Assembly (NCBI GenBank): GCA_019747875.1
Contig: JAIEQI010000032.1
Coordinates: forward strand, 18,586 to 82,585
Direction: 5' to 3'
DNA length: 64,000 bases
Source: Candidatus Obscuribacterales bacterium
GTDB lineage: Bacteria; Cyanobacteriota; Vampirovibrionia; Obscuribacterales; Obscuribacteraceae
Made by a program: the position numbers and the translations under genes. Positions 25,105 through 33,814 of this stretch are shown here, piece by piece. Each line of letters opens with the position of its first letter. The stretch's first letter is position 1. The notes under the pieces are model-generated. The model was not told the origin of the DNA and ran no database searches. It saw nothing but the letters and a program-made list of their open reading frames with translations.

Positions 25105-27187
25105 TGGCATTGCCGGAACTTGCCTTCGTCGCATCGCTTTGGTCCAATGACTCGGATGCCGTAGTTGGTGGTGCGTGGTTGGTGACGCTTGCCTCATTGT
25201 CCGCCGAATTTTCAGGATGCGTGTTTTTGGTGGTGTCGTCTAGTGCGGGTTTGTGCATCTCTTCTGTTGGAGGTGTGCTGGACTTATCTGCAGTGGAGGT
25301 CTGTTCGTCTATAGCATCGGCTGCTGCCTCTTCTGCGCTTGCTTTAGCTGGTGCTTCTTCTGCTGTGGCTTGGTTAGCTGGTGCTTCTGCTGTGGCTTGA
25401 TTGTCGGGTTCTTCTTCAGTAGCCTGCTTAGCAGATGCCTCTTCGACAAGTTGGTTGACAGATGGCTCCGCCGCCTCTTCTTCAGCTGCTACCGCGGCTT
25501 TCTTCTTGGTGTTGTCGTAAATTATCGTGTCGGGTTGGGAGTATGTCTGTTTTGATTTTTCGTTTTGGCTGGCCGCTGCTACGTCACTTGCACTCGTCTG
25601 CGTTGCTGCTATTGCTGCTGCTGAATTGCTATCAGAGCTGGAAGTTGATCTGGTACTTCCTTCCGTCACCGCAGGCGGTGTCATGTTCTCCGCGATCTTC
25701 TGCAAAATCTGAACTACTGACTCGGCAGCTCTCTGTCCTGATGCAATGCAATCTGGAATGCCAACCCCCTCGAATGCACTTCCTGCAACTGCTATCCCTG
25801 GGTAATTGCCGAGCTTTCCTCGAATGTTGTTGACTCGTTCCACGTGACCAATGTTGTATTGAGGCATTGCTCTCTGGTAGCGTGTGATCAGCGAAAGGAG
25901 TGGAACGGACTTCAATCCCAGGTAAGTATGCAAGTCTTCCCACATCAAGCATTCAATTTGCTCATCGGTAAGTTCGAAGACATCTTGTTGAAGCGCTCCG
26001 CCTACGAAAACTCGGAGCACAGCTTTCTCTTGCGGGCAGCGTCCGGGGAACTTCACGCTTGCAAAACTGCAAGCCATTATTGTTCGGTTTTCCACCCTGG
26101 GAACGACGAATCCAAAACCGTCTAATGGGTGAGGTATATCAGCTCGGTTGTAGATGAGATTCATTACGGCACAGGAAGCATATTGAATCCTTTTCAGCTC
26201 GGCGGAAGCTTCTGAATCTAGCCTATTTAACATATCTCCAGCCGCATAACCTGGCACGGCCAAGATAACGGCATCGGTCGGAACGATTGTTCCGTTTGCG
26301 ACAATTACGTCATAAGCTCTGCCGCGTGTACCTTTTTCAACTGCGACGATTGGGCATTGAAAATGAATTGTGTCGGGAGGAATAGAAGCAACCAGTCTCT
26401 CGACTAGCATGCCCATTCCGCGATTGAGGCTAGCAAATTGACTGTATCTGCATCCGGCATCGCCACCATTTGCAGTACTACTGCCATTCTGTTTTTTCTC
26501 TTGCATTAAGCCGCGAATGACACTGCCGCATTTCTGTTCCATTTCAATGAATCGGGGCAGTGTTGCTTGTAAGCTCAGCGTCTCTGGGTCGGCTGTGTAC
26601 AACCCGCCTACCATCGGTTGTGCTATGCGATCTAGTGCCTCTTGTCCGAATCTTCGTCTGACGAAACTGGCCAAACTTTCATCGCCAGCGTCTGATTTTT
26701 TTGGGATCACCATATCCATCGCCATGCGAACCTTGCCGCTAAAGGAGAGCAGGGAGGAAGAGAAAAATGGACCAAGTTGGCTTGGCGCGAGCATTGAGAA
26801 GCCTTCCGGAAGCGGATGAAGCTGTCCGCCATGAGCTATGAATGAGCGCCTGTGATTTTCGTTGGTCGAGACTATGTGGTCGCTCAGTCCCAGCTCGTTG
26901 CAGAGATTTATAGCTTCGGGCTTTGCCGTTTGGAACATGTCCGGTCCCAGCTCAAGCGTATAGTCTTCGAGTTCGTAGGTGCTGATCACGCCACCGGCGC
27001 GAGAGGATCGCTCTAGCAAAAGAACTTCCGGATTGAGGTCTCCGGCAACATTGGGTCTTGTCAATCGATAGGCGGCGGCTAAGCCGGCAATTCCTGCCCC
27101 GATAATGACAATACGCGGACGCTCAGGCTCTCCGCCCGATTGCCCGTTTTGTCCTTCAATTTTCCCTGCCAGACCGCCCCAGCGCAC
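25091..27187 (-). CDS. hemY: Protoporphyrinogen oxidase HemY with long disordered tail
   Basis: FAD-dependent oxidation of (copro)protoporphyrinogen in haem synthesis. Core of about 485 residues: dinucleotide motif IVIIGAGIAGLAAAYRL near 26-42, LLERSSRAGGVI, the FVRRRFGQEALDRIAQPMVGGLYTADPETLS block typical of HemG/HemY, and the C-terminal FAD motif VAGSAFEGVGIPDCIASGQRAA. After this, about 210 residues are low-complexity Ala/Glu/Thr/Ser-rich with degenerate repeats of the NQATAEE type, which is not usual for the enzyme. GTG start with a GGGAG site. It lies 85 bases after hemE on the same strand, and its end overlaps ppx. Confidence 0.93.
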   Translation of the reverse strand: MRWGGLAGKIEGQNGQSGGEPERPRIVIIGAGIAGLAAAYRLTRPNVAGDLNPEVLLLERSSRAGGVISTYELEDYTLELGPDMFQTAKPEAINLCNELGLSDHIVSTNENHRRSFIAHGGQLHPLPEGFSMLAPSQLGPFFSSSLLSFSGKVRMAMDMVIPKKSDAGDESLASFVRRRFGQEALDRIAQPMVGGLYTADPETLSLQATLPRFIEMEQKCGSVIRGLMQEKKQNGSSTANGGDAGCRYSQFASLNRGMGMLVERLVASIPPDTIHFQCPIVAVEKGTRGRAYDVIVANGTIVPTDAVILAVPGYAAGDMLNRLDSEASAELKRIQYASCAVMNLIYNRADIPHPLDGFGFVVPRVENRTIMACSFASVKFPGRCPQEKAVLRVFVGGALQQDVFELTDEQIECLMWEDLHTYLGLKSVPLLSLITRYQRAMPQYNIGHVERVNNIRGKLGNYPGIAVAGSAFEGVGIPDCIASGQRAAESVVQILQKIAENMTPPAVTEGSTRSTSSSDSNSAAAIAATQTSASDVAAASQNEKSKQTYSQPDTIIYDNTKKKAAVAAEEEAAEPSVNQLVEEASAKQATEEEPDNQATAEAPANQATAEEAPAKASAEEAAADAIDEQTSTADKSSTPPTEEMHKPALDDTTKNTHPENSADNEASVTNHAPPTTASESLDQSDATKASSGNANDGI

Positions 27188-27271
27188 AACTTACTCCCGG
27201 CCTATCGGAGCCCCGTACCTTCTATACCCGCCCAAAAGGTTTTGTGACCCAATAACAACTTCCCAAACCTG

Positions 27272-28378
27272 TCACCCTTTATAGTCATGTACAAGATCCA
27301 CTAAGAATCTCACATTATCAACGTCTGTCGGGGGAAGTACCCCGTGTCCCAAATTGAATATGTAGCCTGGCTTTGAAGCTACGGAAGCAAGTAAGTTTTC
27401 TGTGGTCGACCTTATATATCGCTGGTCGGCAAAGAGAACGCAGGGGTCGAGATTGCCCTGGACGGCAATGTTGTCACCTAACTCATCCCATTTTTTTGCT
27501 AGATCCACACGCCAGTCAAGACCTAGAACAGACGCCCCGGCGGTCTTCATAAGCGGAAGCAGATGAACGTTTCCGGTGCCGAAATGAATAACAGGTACAT
27601 CTTTCTTTATGCCAGCAATTAACTGCGCACTGTAAGGGTGGGAGAACTTCTGATAATCAGGAACGGATAGGCAGCCCATCCAGCTGTCAAAAACCTGCAC
27701 AGCTTGTGCCCCGGCTTCGATTTGGGCATTCAGATAATCAATGCTGATTGAGACAATCTTGCTCATCAGCCTCTGCCAGAGCTCCGGACGGCAGTACATC
27801 ATAGTTTTTGTGTTCTCGTAGTTACGAGAGCTACCGCCTTCTATAAGGTAGGAGGCGAGTGTAAACGGAGCCGCGGCAAAGCCGAGCAAAGGAATATCTG
27901 GTTTTAGAGCTTTTCGCGTCAAGCTGATAGCTTGCATTACGTAACTGAGCGATTCCCTTACATCCAACTCCGGAAGGGAGTCGAGCTCCGATTCTTGGCG
28001 CAGGGGTCTTTCAATTACAGGTCCCTCGCCTTTGACATAATCGAGCCCGACGCCGAGTGCGTCGAGCGGCACAAGGATGTCTGAAAAAATGATGGCGGCG
28101 TCTACCCCAAGCTTCTCTTGGGCATGTACAGTGACCTCACATGCTAATTCGGGCGTCTTACAAAGCTCCAGTAGCGTCACGCGGCTGCGAATCTCTCGAA
28201 ACTCTTTCATGTAGCGTCCGGCCTGGCGCATCAACCAGATTGGCGTCCGCTCTGTTTTTTCGCGGCGGCAAGCCTTCATGAATGGACTGTTGTGCAGCAG
28301 AAGGCTCTTCTCGTCCTGGCTATTATCTACTTGAGCGACTTGCTGCGAAGAAGCAGCAGATCGATTGTCCTGACCCAT
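27272..28378 (-). CDS. hemE: Uroporphyrinogen decarboxylase
   Basis: Decarboxylates uroporphyrinogen III to coproporphyrinogen III in the cytoplasm. The protein has 368 residues. It has both family signatures: PIWLMRQAGRYMKEFREIR near residue 45 (substrate-binding Arg residues) and GFAAAPFTLASYLIEGG. The catalytic Asp is in AAIIFSDILVPLDALG, and the C-terminal NLGHGVLPPTDVDNVRFLVDLVH is canonical. The first 30 residues are an unconserved polar extension; the homologous region starts around LLHNSPFMKACRREKTERTP. It is first in the hemE-hemY-ppx operon and divergent from a secreted TPR gene. Confidence 0.97.
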   Translation of the reverse strand: MGQDNRSAASSQQVAQVDNSQDEKSLLLHNSPFMKACRREKTERTPIWLMRQAGRYMKEFREIRSRVTLLELCKTPELACEVTVHAQEKLGVDAAIIFSDILVPLDALGVGLDYVKGEGPVIERPLRQESELDSLPELDVRESLSYVMQAISLTRKALKPDIPLLGFAAAPFTLASYLIEGGSSRNYENTKTMMYCRPELWQRLMSKIVSISIDYLNAQIEAGAQAVQVFDSWMGCLSVPDYQKFSHPYSAQLIAGIKKDVPVIHFGTGNVHLLPLMKTAGASVLGLDWRVDLAKKWDELGDNIAVQGNLDPCVLFADQRYIRSTTENLLASVASKPGYIFNLGHGVLPPTDVDNVRFLVDLVHDYKG

Positions 28379-28555
28379 TGCAGCCGCAACCTCTCAGCTT
28401 TATGAAAGACAGTTCGTATCTCTTTAGCAAAGTTCTGATAGTATCGCACGGATCGGCATTTTTGGCGCTTCTAGCCCAGTCGAGCTTAAGACAGAGAAAT
28501 GCTGGCGACATCCCGAATGCATAAGGAAATGCACGGTAAACAAGAGGAAAAAGTA

Positions 28556-29695
28556 ATGAGCAAGTTTGTTACAGAGCCAAGCAGAGTGAAATTTGGATAT
28601 GGGTGCGTTATTTCGGTGCTTGCCTTGTCTCTGTCTGGTGCTTCCGGCATTGTGTTTGCCGCCGATGATGTTGATGCGCTGATTGAAAAAGCCTATAAGA
28701 TGATGCAGGCGGACAAGAATAAACCGGCGGAAGTGCTCTTGCGCGATGCCTTGCGTACAAGTCCGGACAACGCAAAATTGCACATGGTCCTGGGAAAGAA
28801 TTTGGCAGCACAAGCTACCGCGACAAGACCTGATCAAAGAAAGCATATTGAAGATCTTTATGAAACGGCAATCTTAGAGGAAAACCAGGCGCTAAAGCTC
28901 GACCCGAAGCTCTTCGGAGCGCACATTGCACTTGGTCAAATCTATGCCAATCTTGGAAAGAACGAACAAGCGATTGCTGAAATAAAACAGGCCTGTGAGA
29001 TCAGACCCAACAGTTATGGAGCTCATCGCGATCTCGGTATCGCTTGTTTGACCGCTGGAAAAGTGGACGAGGCAATTGATGCTTTTAAGAAGGCGACAAC
29101 AATAAAACCTGATCAACCGGAAGCACATATGAAGCTCGCTATATTGCTTTCGAAGCGCAATAACGTGAAGGATGCTTTGAGTGAAGCTGCCGATGCGGCA
29201 AAGCTTGCTCCGAAGGATCCGGAAACTCATATCGCGCTGGCAAATATTACTCTTGAATCTGGTGATGCTAATGGAGCAATTGAACCATTCAAGACGGCAT
29301 TGGCGATTGCGAAGAACCACCCAAATGCTTTGAGCGGCTACGGGTTGGCGATCGTTAAAAAGGATCCGGCCCAGCTTGCACAGGGAATTGAATATCAACG
29401 TAAGGCGCTTGTCACTTCCGGCGGTGCCTTCATGCCTGCATATGTTCGACTCGCTGAATTCCTATATTCCTCAGGCAAGCCTGTAGAAGCGGAAGATCAA
29501 TACAAAAAGGCTTTGAAGATCAATCCAAATGACCCACTTGTAGGAACAGCTTACGGTAAATTCCTTGAGGCGGCAGGCCGAAAAGATGATGCTCGTGTAG
29601 CTCTCAAGAAAGTTCTCGAGAAGTCGCCACATTTCAAACCGGCATCTGATGCACTTGCAGGTTTAGATCAACCGAACTCGCCCAAGACTAAATAG
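28556..29695 (+). CDS. Secreted TPR-repeat protein
   Basis: Protein of 379 residues from the ATG at 28556, which has a good AGAGG site and begins a signal peptide ending GIVFAADD. The earlier ATG codons at 28499 and 28532 would put an unrelated peptide in front of it. The rest consists of about eight tandem TPR motifs, e.g. FGAHIALGQIYANLGKNEQAIAEIKQA and PEAHMKLAILLSKRNNVKDALSEA. It is a periplasmic scaffold or adaptor of unknown partner. Similar in style to the TPR part of the thioredoxin fusion at 4347. Confidence 0.87.
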   Translation: MSKFVTEPSRVKFGYGCVISVLALSLSGASGIVFAADDVDALIEKAYKMMQADKNKPAEVLLRDALRTSPDNAKLHMVLGKNLAAQATATRPDQRKHIEDLYETAILEENQALKLDPKLFGAHIALGQIYANLGKNEQAIAEIKQACEIRPNSYGAHRDLGIACLTAGKVDEAIDAFKKATTIKPDQPEAHMKLAILLSKRNNVKDALSEAADAAKLAPKDPETHIALANITLESGDANGAIEPFKTALAIAKNHPNALSGYGLAIVKKDPAQLAQGIEYQRKALVTSGGAFMPAYVRLAEFLYSSGKPVEAEDQYKKALKINPNDPLVGTAYGKFLEAAGRKDDARVALKKVLEKSPHFKPASDALAGLDQPNSPKTK

Positions 29696-29767
29696 CAGCG
29701 ATAAACAGTTGCGAGCCGTTTGAGAGAAACCTGCTCGAGCGAGGCTAGCTTAGGTTGCGAACCAAGA

Positions 29768-31984
29768 TCACGATAATAGGATGTCTTCGATGCGGATTGG
29801 AAGGCGGCGAATGCGTTTGCCCGTTGCATTGAATATTGCATTTGCGATTGCAGCTGGGACTCCGGCGATTCCGATCTCGCCGACGCCTTTTGCGCCCAGG
29901 GCACCCAGGTGTTTTTCTTCTTCCGGTACCAGATGAACTTCAATCTCTGGAATGTCGGCATTTACTGGAATGTGATATTCATCCAGACCTCGGTTCAAGA
30001 CTCTGCCACTACGTTCATCGAAAATAGTTGACTCCATGAGGGCCTGGCTGATGCCCCAGATAACCCCACCTTGAACTTGCGCCTTACAAGTTTTTTCGTT
30101 CATGACCCGTCCACAAGTGACGGCGCTAAGGAAGCGTTTGACGCTTACGATTGCAAGATCCGGATCAACTTCTACTTCGGCAAAATGTGCTCCGAATCCG
30201 TGAGTCGAATGATCCTGTCCCTTTTCAAAAGGATCCGTATCGAATTTTGCATCTAGCGATTTTTGCCCTAAGACCTTTAGTGCTGAGGCGTAGTCGAGTT
30301 TCGATTTTGTTTTTGCGGAGCAAGTTATTGCTCCGTCTTTGAATTCGATTTGATCTTTACTTGCTCCGAAGAATGGTGATTTTTTTTCTGCAATCAGTTT
30401 TTCGGCGAGCTCCTTTTGGATAGCTTTTCCAGCTCCCCATACGGCATTGCCGACACTGGATACTGTCGCAGAGCCGGCGGCAACTGGGGCGGCGGCAAAA
30501 TTAGTGTCACCATGTTCGAATGTGACTTTGTTGAGCGGAACACCCATGCAGTCGGCTCCGATCTGTGTCATGACTGTAATGGAACCTGTTCCTTGTTCGG
30601 GCGTGCTCGATCGAAAGAGGAAGCTGCCATCGGCGTTCAGTCTTGCACTGGCTTTTGCTCCGAATCGCTTTGCGCCACGCGTGGCTGTTGCCATTCCCAA
30701 GCCGATAAGTTTGCCGCCGCGCTTGTTGGTCCCTGGCGATTTGTAGCGCTTTGACCATCCGAATTTCTCCGCTCCAATCTGGTAGCACTTATCGAGAGCC
30801 TTGCTTGAGAATGGTCTCTCCTTCTCGGGATCCTGATGCGCATAGTTTTTCATTCGCAGCTCGATCGGATCCATATTTATTGCGTGTGCCAGCTCATCCA
30901 GGGCACTTTCGATAACCCACACCCCGGTTGCCTCGCCAGGGGCGCGCATATATGTGGGAAGGATCTTGTTGACTCGCACAAGCTCTTGCGCGACATCGAC
31001 ATTCGGGCACGCATATAACATTGGCGTGGAGATAGTGAATTGTTCTACAAAATCATCCTTCATCGCCGTATCTGATACGCCTTCGTGGATGATTGCTTTT
31101 AAAGTTCCATCTTTGTTTGCGCCAATCGCGATCCTTTGTTCCGTTTCGGATCTATTTCCGACGTTGTTAAACATCTGTTTTCTAGAAAGCACAATCTTTA
31201 CTGGGCGTCTGGCGACTCTGGCTGCTAGTGCGGCTAGAGGAACGTGCTGCCACATGTTGCCTTTGCCACCAAAACCGCCTCCGACGAAGTGACTGACCAC
31301 TCGAACATTCTCTAGAGGAATGTTGAACATTTTTGCAAGCCCGTTTCGGACTCCGGCAGGATACTGACTAGCATCATATACGGTTAGTTTATCCCCGTCC
31401 CAAATTGCTGTGCTCGCATGCGGCTCCATCTGGTTATGGTTTTGCGCTTCTGTTGTGTACTTGCTTTCAAGCTTTACTTCAGCTTTGCCGTATTCGGCTT
31501 TTGCGTCGCCCCGGGATTTTGCTATCTCGCCCATTTGAGATTTCGCAGGGAAGCGATCGATGTTTTTGTTTTTTAGTCCGAGAACTGTTGGCTGTTTGTC
31601 GTAATTTACCTCTATTAACTCAGCAGCATGTTGGGCCGATTGTAGTGTTTCAGCTATTACCAGTGCAATGTATTGTCCAGCATAATTTATTTCGGCATCC
31701 TGCAGGGGTAGGCGCTTCTCGCTATTTGCGGATCCACTCAAACGATCTCCAGGAGACGATAATGGCGGACGATTTTCGTGAGTGATGATCTTAATTACGC
31801 CGGCTGTCTTCTCGGCTTTGCTAGTGTTGATGGATCTGACACGCCCCGCTGATATGGCGCTGCCGACAAGGACGGCATAGCAGATTCCTTTTAAAGGAAA
31901 TTCGGCAGAGTAACGTGCCTTGCCCGTTACCTTGAGCGGTCCTTCTAGTCGCGAAAGTCCTTTGCCGATGAATTCATTGCTCAT
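29768..31984 (-). CDS. paoC: Aldehyde oxidoreductase, molybdopterin-binding subunit (PaoC-like)
   Basis: Xanthine-oxidase-family large subunit of 738 residues that binds the molybdenum cofactor and oxidises aldehydes to acids. Recognisable blocks are LEGPLKVTGKARY at the start, HFVGGGFGGKGNMWQHVPLAALAA (cofactor/substrate channel), YMRAPGEATGVWVIESALDELA, GTGSITVMTQIGAD and the C-terminal GAKGVGEIGIAGVPAAIANAI, whose Glu is the catalytic base. The ATG overlaps the FAD-subunit stop and has a strong AGGAG site. It is the last gene of the operon. No PaoD-like cofactor insertion chaperone is found in the window. Confidence 0.95.
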   Translation of the reverse strand: MSNEFIGKGLSRLEGPLKVTGKARYSAEFPLKGICYAVLVGSAISAGRVRSINTSKAEKTAGVIKIITHENRPPLSSPGDRLSGSANSEKRLPLQDAEINYAGQYIALVIAETLQSAQHAAELIEVNYDKQPTVLGLKNKNIDRFPAKSQMGEIAKSRGDAKAEYGKAEVKLESKYTTEAQNHNQMEPHASTAIWDGDKLTVYDASQYPAGVRNGLAKMFNIPLENVRVVSHFVGGGFGGKGNMWQHVPLAALAARVARRPVKIVLSRKQMFNNVGNRSETEQRIAIGANKDGTLKAIIHEGVSDTAMKDDFVEQFTISTPMLYACPNVDVAQELVRVNKILPTYMRAPGEATGVWVIESALDELAHAINMDPIELRMKNYAHQDPEKERPFSSKALDKCYQIGAEKFGWSKRYKSPGTNKRGGKLIGLGMATATRGAKRFGAKASARLNADGSFLFRSSTPEQGTGSITVMTQIGADCMGVPLNKVTFEHGDTNFAAAPVAAGSATVSSVGNAVWGAGKAIQKELAEKLIAEKKSPFFGASKDQIEFKDGAITCSAKTKSKLDYASALKVLGQKSLDAKFDTDPFEKGQDHSTHGFGAHFAEVEVDPDLAIVSVKRFLSAVTCGRVMNEKTCKAQVQGGVIWGISQALMESTIFDERSGRVLNRGLDEYHIPVNADIPEIEVHLVPEEEKHLGALGAKGVGEIGIAGVPAAIANAIFNATGKRIRRLPIRIEDILLS

Positions 31985-32976
31985 GATTGCCTGCTCCTGG
32001 ATGCAATCGCCAAAGCGCGGATGATGGCTTTCTTCGCGAGTTCGACTTTGAAAGCATTATGCTCAAATGTCTTTGCTTGCTTGAGTGCCGATTCAGCTGC
32101 AGCTGCAAAAACATCCTGTGAGATATTCTTTCCTTTCAGAATCTCCTCCGCCTCGACCGCCCGCCACGGTTTTGTCGCGACGCCACCAAGTGCCAATCGT
32201 GCATTTCTAATTTGTCCTCCAGAGAGATCTAGTCCTGCAGCTACGCTTACAAGAGCAAAGGCGTAAGATGCGCGATCTCGAATCTTCAAATAGCAGCTCG
32301 AATCGGTAAAGAGCGGCGCCGGTAATTCAATAGCTGTGATCAGTTCATTCTCCTGCAATGCGTTCTCTATATGGGGTGTTTTTTCCGGGAGCTTATGGAA
32401 ATCAATAAAGGGAATCTTGCGCTCGCCGGCTTTTCCAACCGTGTGAATAATTGCATCGAGGCAGGACATCGCTACGCACATATCTGATGGATGTGTCGCG
32501 ATGCACTGATCACTGGTACCGAGGATCGCGTGCATTCGGTTATAGCCATGCATAGCGTCGCATCCGCTTCCTGGCTCTCGTTTGTTGCAGGCGCTAGCTG
32601 TGTCATAAAAGTAGAAACAGCGAGTCCTTTGCAGAGCATTACCAGCGGTGCTCGCCATGTTTCTCAGTTGCGGTGAAGCACCGGAGAGCAGGGCTCTTGC
32701 AAGTACTGGATATTTGTCGCGGACAGTTCTGTGGTTGGCTACATAGCTGTTCTTTGCCGCGGCTCCAATTATAATTCCGCCGCTGCTTGTAGACCTGATA
32801 CCGGGATCGCCTAACTCCGAAACGTCAATTAGCGAATCAGGAATCATGACCATGTTTTTCATCAGGTCGATGATGTTAGTGCCCCCGCCAATATAGTGAG
32901 CATTGGGATGTTGGGACGCACTAGCCACAGCAGCTTGCGGCGTGTCGGAAATCTTGTTGTAAGAAAATAGTTTCAC
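31981..32976 (-). CDS. paoB: Aldehyde oxidoreductase, FAD/4Fe-4S subunit (PaoB-like)
   Basis: FAD-binding subunit of 331 residues from the GTG at 32976, which overlaps the PaoA stop codon as GTGA and gives the family N-terminus VKLFSYNKISDTPQAAVASA. The longer frame from 33039 adds residues unlike any homologue. FAD motif YIGGGTNIIDLMKN and GASPQLRNMASTAGNALQRTRC are clear. A Cys-rich insert (C...C...C in TRCFYFYDTASACNKREPGSGC) corresponds to the extra 4Fe-4S cluster that distinguishes E. coli PaoB from simpler homologues. It transfers electrons between the Mo and 2Fe-2S subunits. Confidence 0.94.
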   Translation of the reverse strand: MKLFSYNKISDTPQAAVASASQHPNAHYIGGGTNIIDLMKNMVMIPDSLIDVSELGDPGIRSTSSGGIIIGAAAKNSYVANHRTVRDKYPVLARALLSGASPQLRNMASTAGNALQRTRCFYFYDTASACNKREPGSGCDAMHGYNRMHAILGTSDQCIATHPSDMCVAMSCLDAIIHTVGKAGERKIPFIDFHKLPEKTPHIENALQENELITAIELPAPLFTDSSCYLKIRDRASYAFALVSVAAGLDLSGGQIRNARLALGGVATKPWRAVEAEEILKGKNISQDVFAAAAESALKQAKTFEHNAFKVELAKKAIIRALAIASRSRQS

Positions 32977-33653
32977 GAAATCTTCCCTGCAACATCTTTG
33001 ATTGCTTCGACAATTCCTGGATAGGCCCCGCAGCGACAAAGGTTGCCGCTCATGCGTTCTTTAATCTCATCGACACTCAAATTCTTTGGGGAGCTTATTT
33101 CTTTGATGTCCGGGGAGACGAATGAAGCATGACCTGCTTTGCACTCGTTCAACATTCCGATTGCAGAGCATATCTGTCCAGGAGTGCAATACCCACATTG
33201 AAAGCCGTCGCGCTCAATGAATGCTTGTTGCAAGGCGTGGAGATTTTCACCTCGTCCGATGCCTTCGATCGTTGTGATATCTTTTCCCTGGTACATCATG
33301 GCGAAGGTAAGGCACGAATTTATCCGTTGACCATCAACCAAAATCGTGCAGGCACCGCACTGTCCGTGGTCGCATCCCTTCTTAGTTCCGGTCAGTCCCA
33401 GTTGTTCGCGGAAGACATCAAGCAAAGAAGCTCTGGGATCAACTTTCAATGACTGAGTTTTGCCATTGATTTTTAGTGCTATTGAAACGGCGTCCGGTCC
33501 ATTGTTACTTAGCGCGCTTGCTTTGTCAGCGTCATTAACCAGCTCGGCAGCTTCCGCCGTTAACACGCCTCCCGCTGCTATTCCCGCACCAATGACTGCT
33601 GCGTTTCTTAAGAACTCACGACGTGTCTGGTTGTCATTTCTTTCGTCGGTCAT
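32973..33653 (-). CDS. paoA: Aldehyde oxidoreductase, Tat-exported 2Fe-2S subunit (PaoA-like)
   Basis: Small iron-sulfur subunit of 226 residues. The N-terminus has a twin-arginine signal (TRREFLRNAA then a hydrophobic stretch to about residue 36), so the whole complex is expected in the periplasm. Two 2Fe-2S clusters are visible: plant-ferredoxin type CDHGQCGACTILVDG...SC and the helical GFQCGYCTPGQIC...GNLCRCGAYPGI. It opens the paoABC-like operon (order A-B-C as in E. coli). An AGGGCGG-type site precedes the ATG. Likely role: detoxification of aldehydes in the envelope. Confidence 0.95.
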   Translation of the reverse strand: MTDERNDNQTRREFLRNAAVIGAGIAAGGVLTAEAAELVNDADKASALSNNGPDAVSIALKINGKTQSLKVDPRASLLDVFREQLGLTGTKKGCDHGQCGACTILVDGQRINSCLTFAMMYQGKDITTIEGIGRGENLHALQQAFIERDGFQCGYCTPGQICSAIGMLNECKAGHASFVSPDIKEISSPKNLSVDEIKERMSGNLCRCGAYPGIVEAIKDVAGKIS

Positions 33654-33814
33654 GCAAGCCGCCCTGAATCGTTGCTAGGATGCTACGGTTTCCGGAAGGG
33701 AAAACACTAGCAAGTTGTTGCAGATATATCTATCGCTCGACGTCGACAGTTTTGGCGATAGTGCGCAACGCCTGTTTGTCACCGGATGTGGTGCCGAATC
33801 GCAGAGGCTGTCTC

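Noticed and set aside
25104..25833. Plus-strand Cys/Ser/Leu-rich frames opposite the HemY tail
   Set aside because: Antisense products of GCN/GAA-rich low-complexity codons with no starts or ribosome sites of their own.
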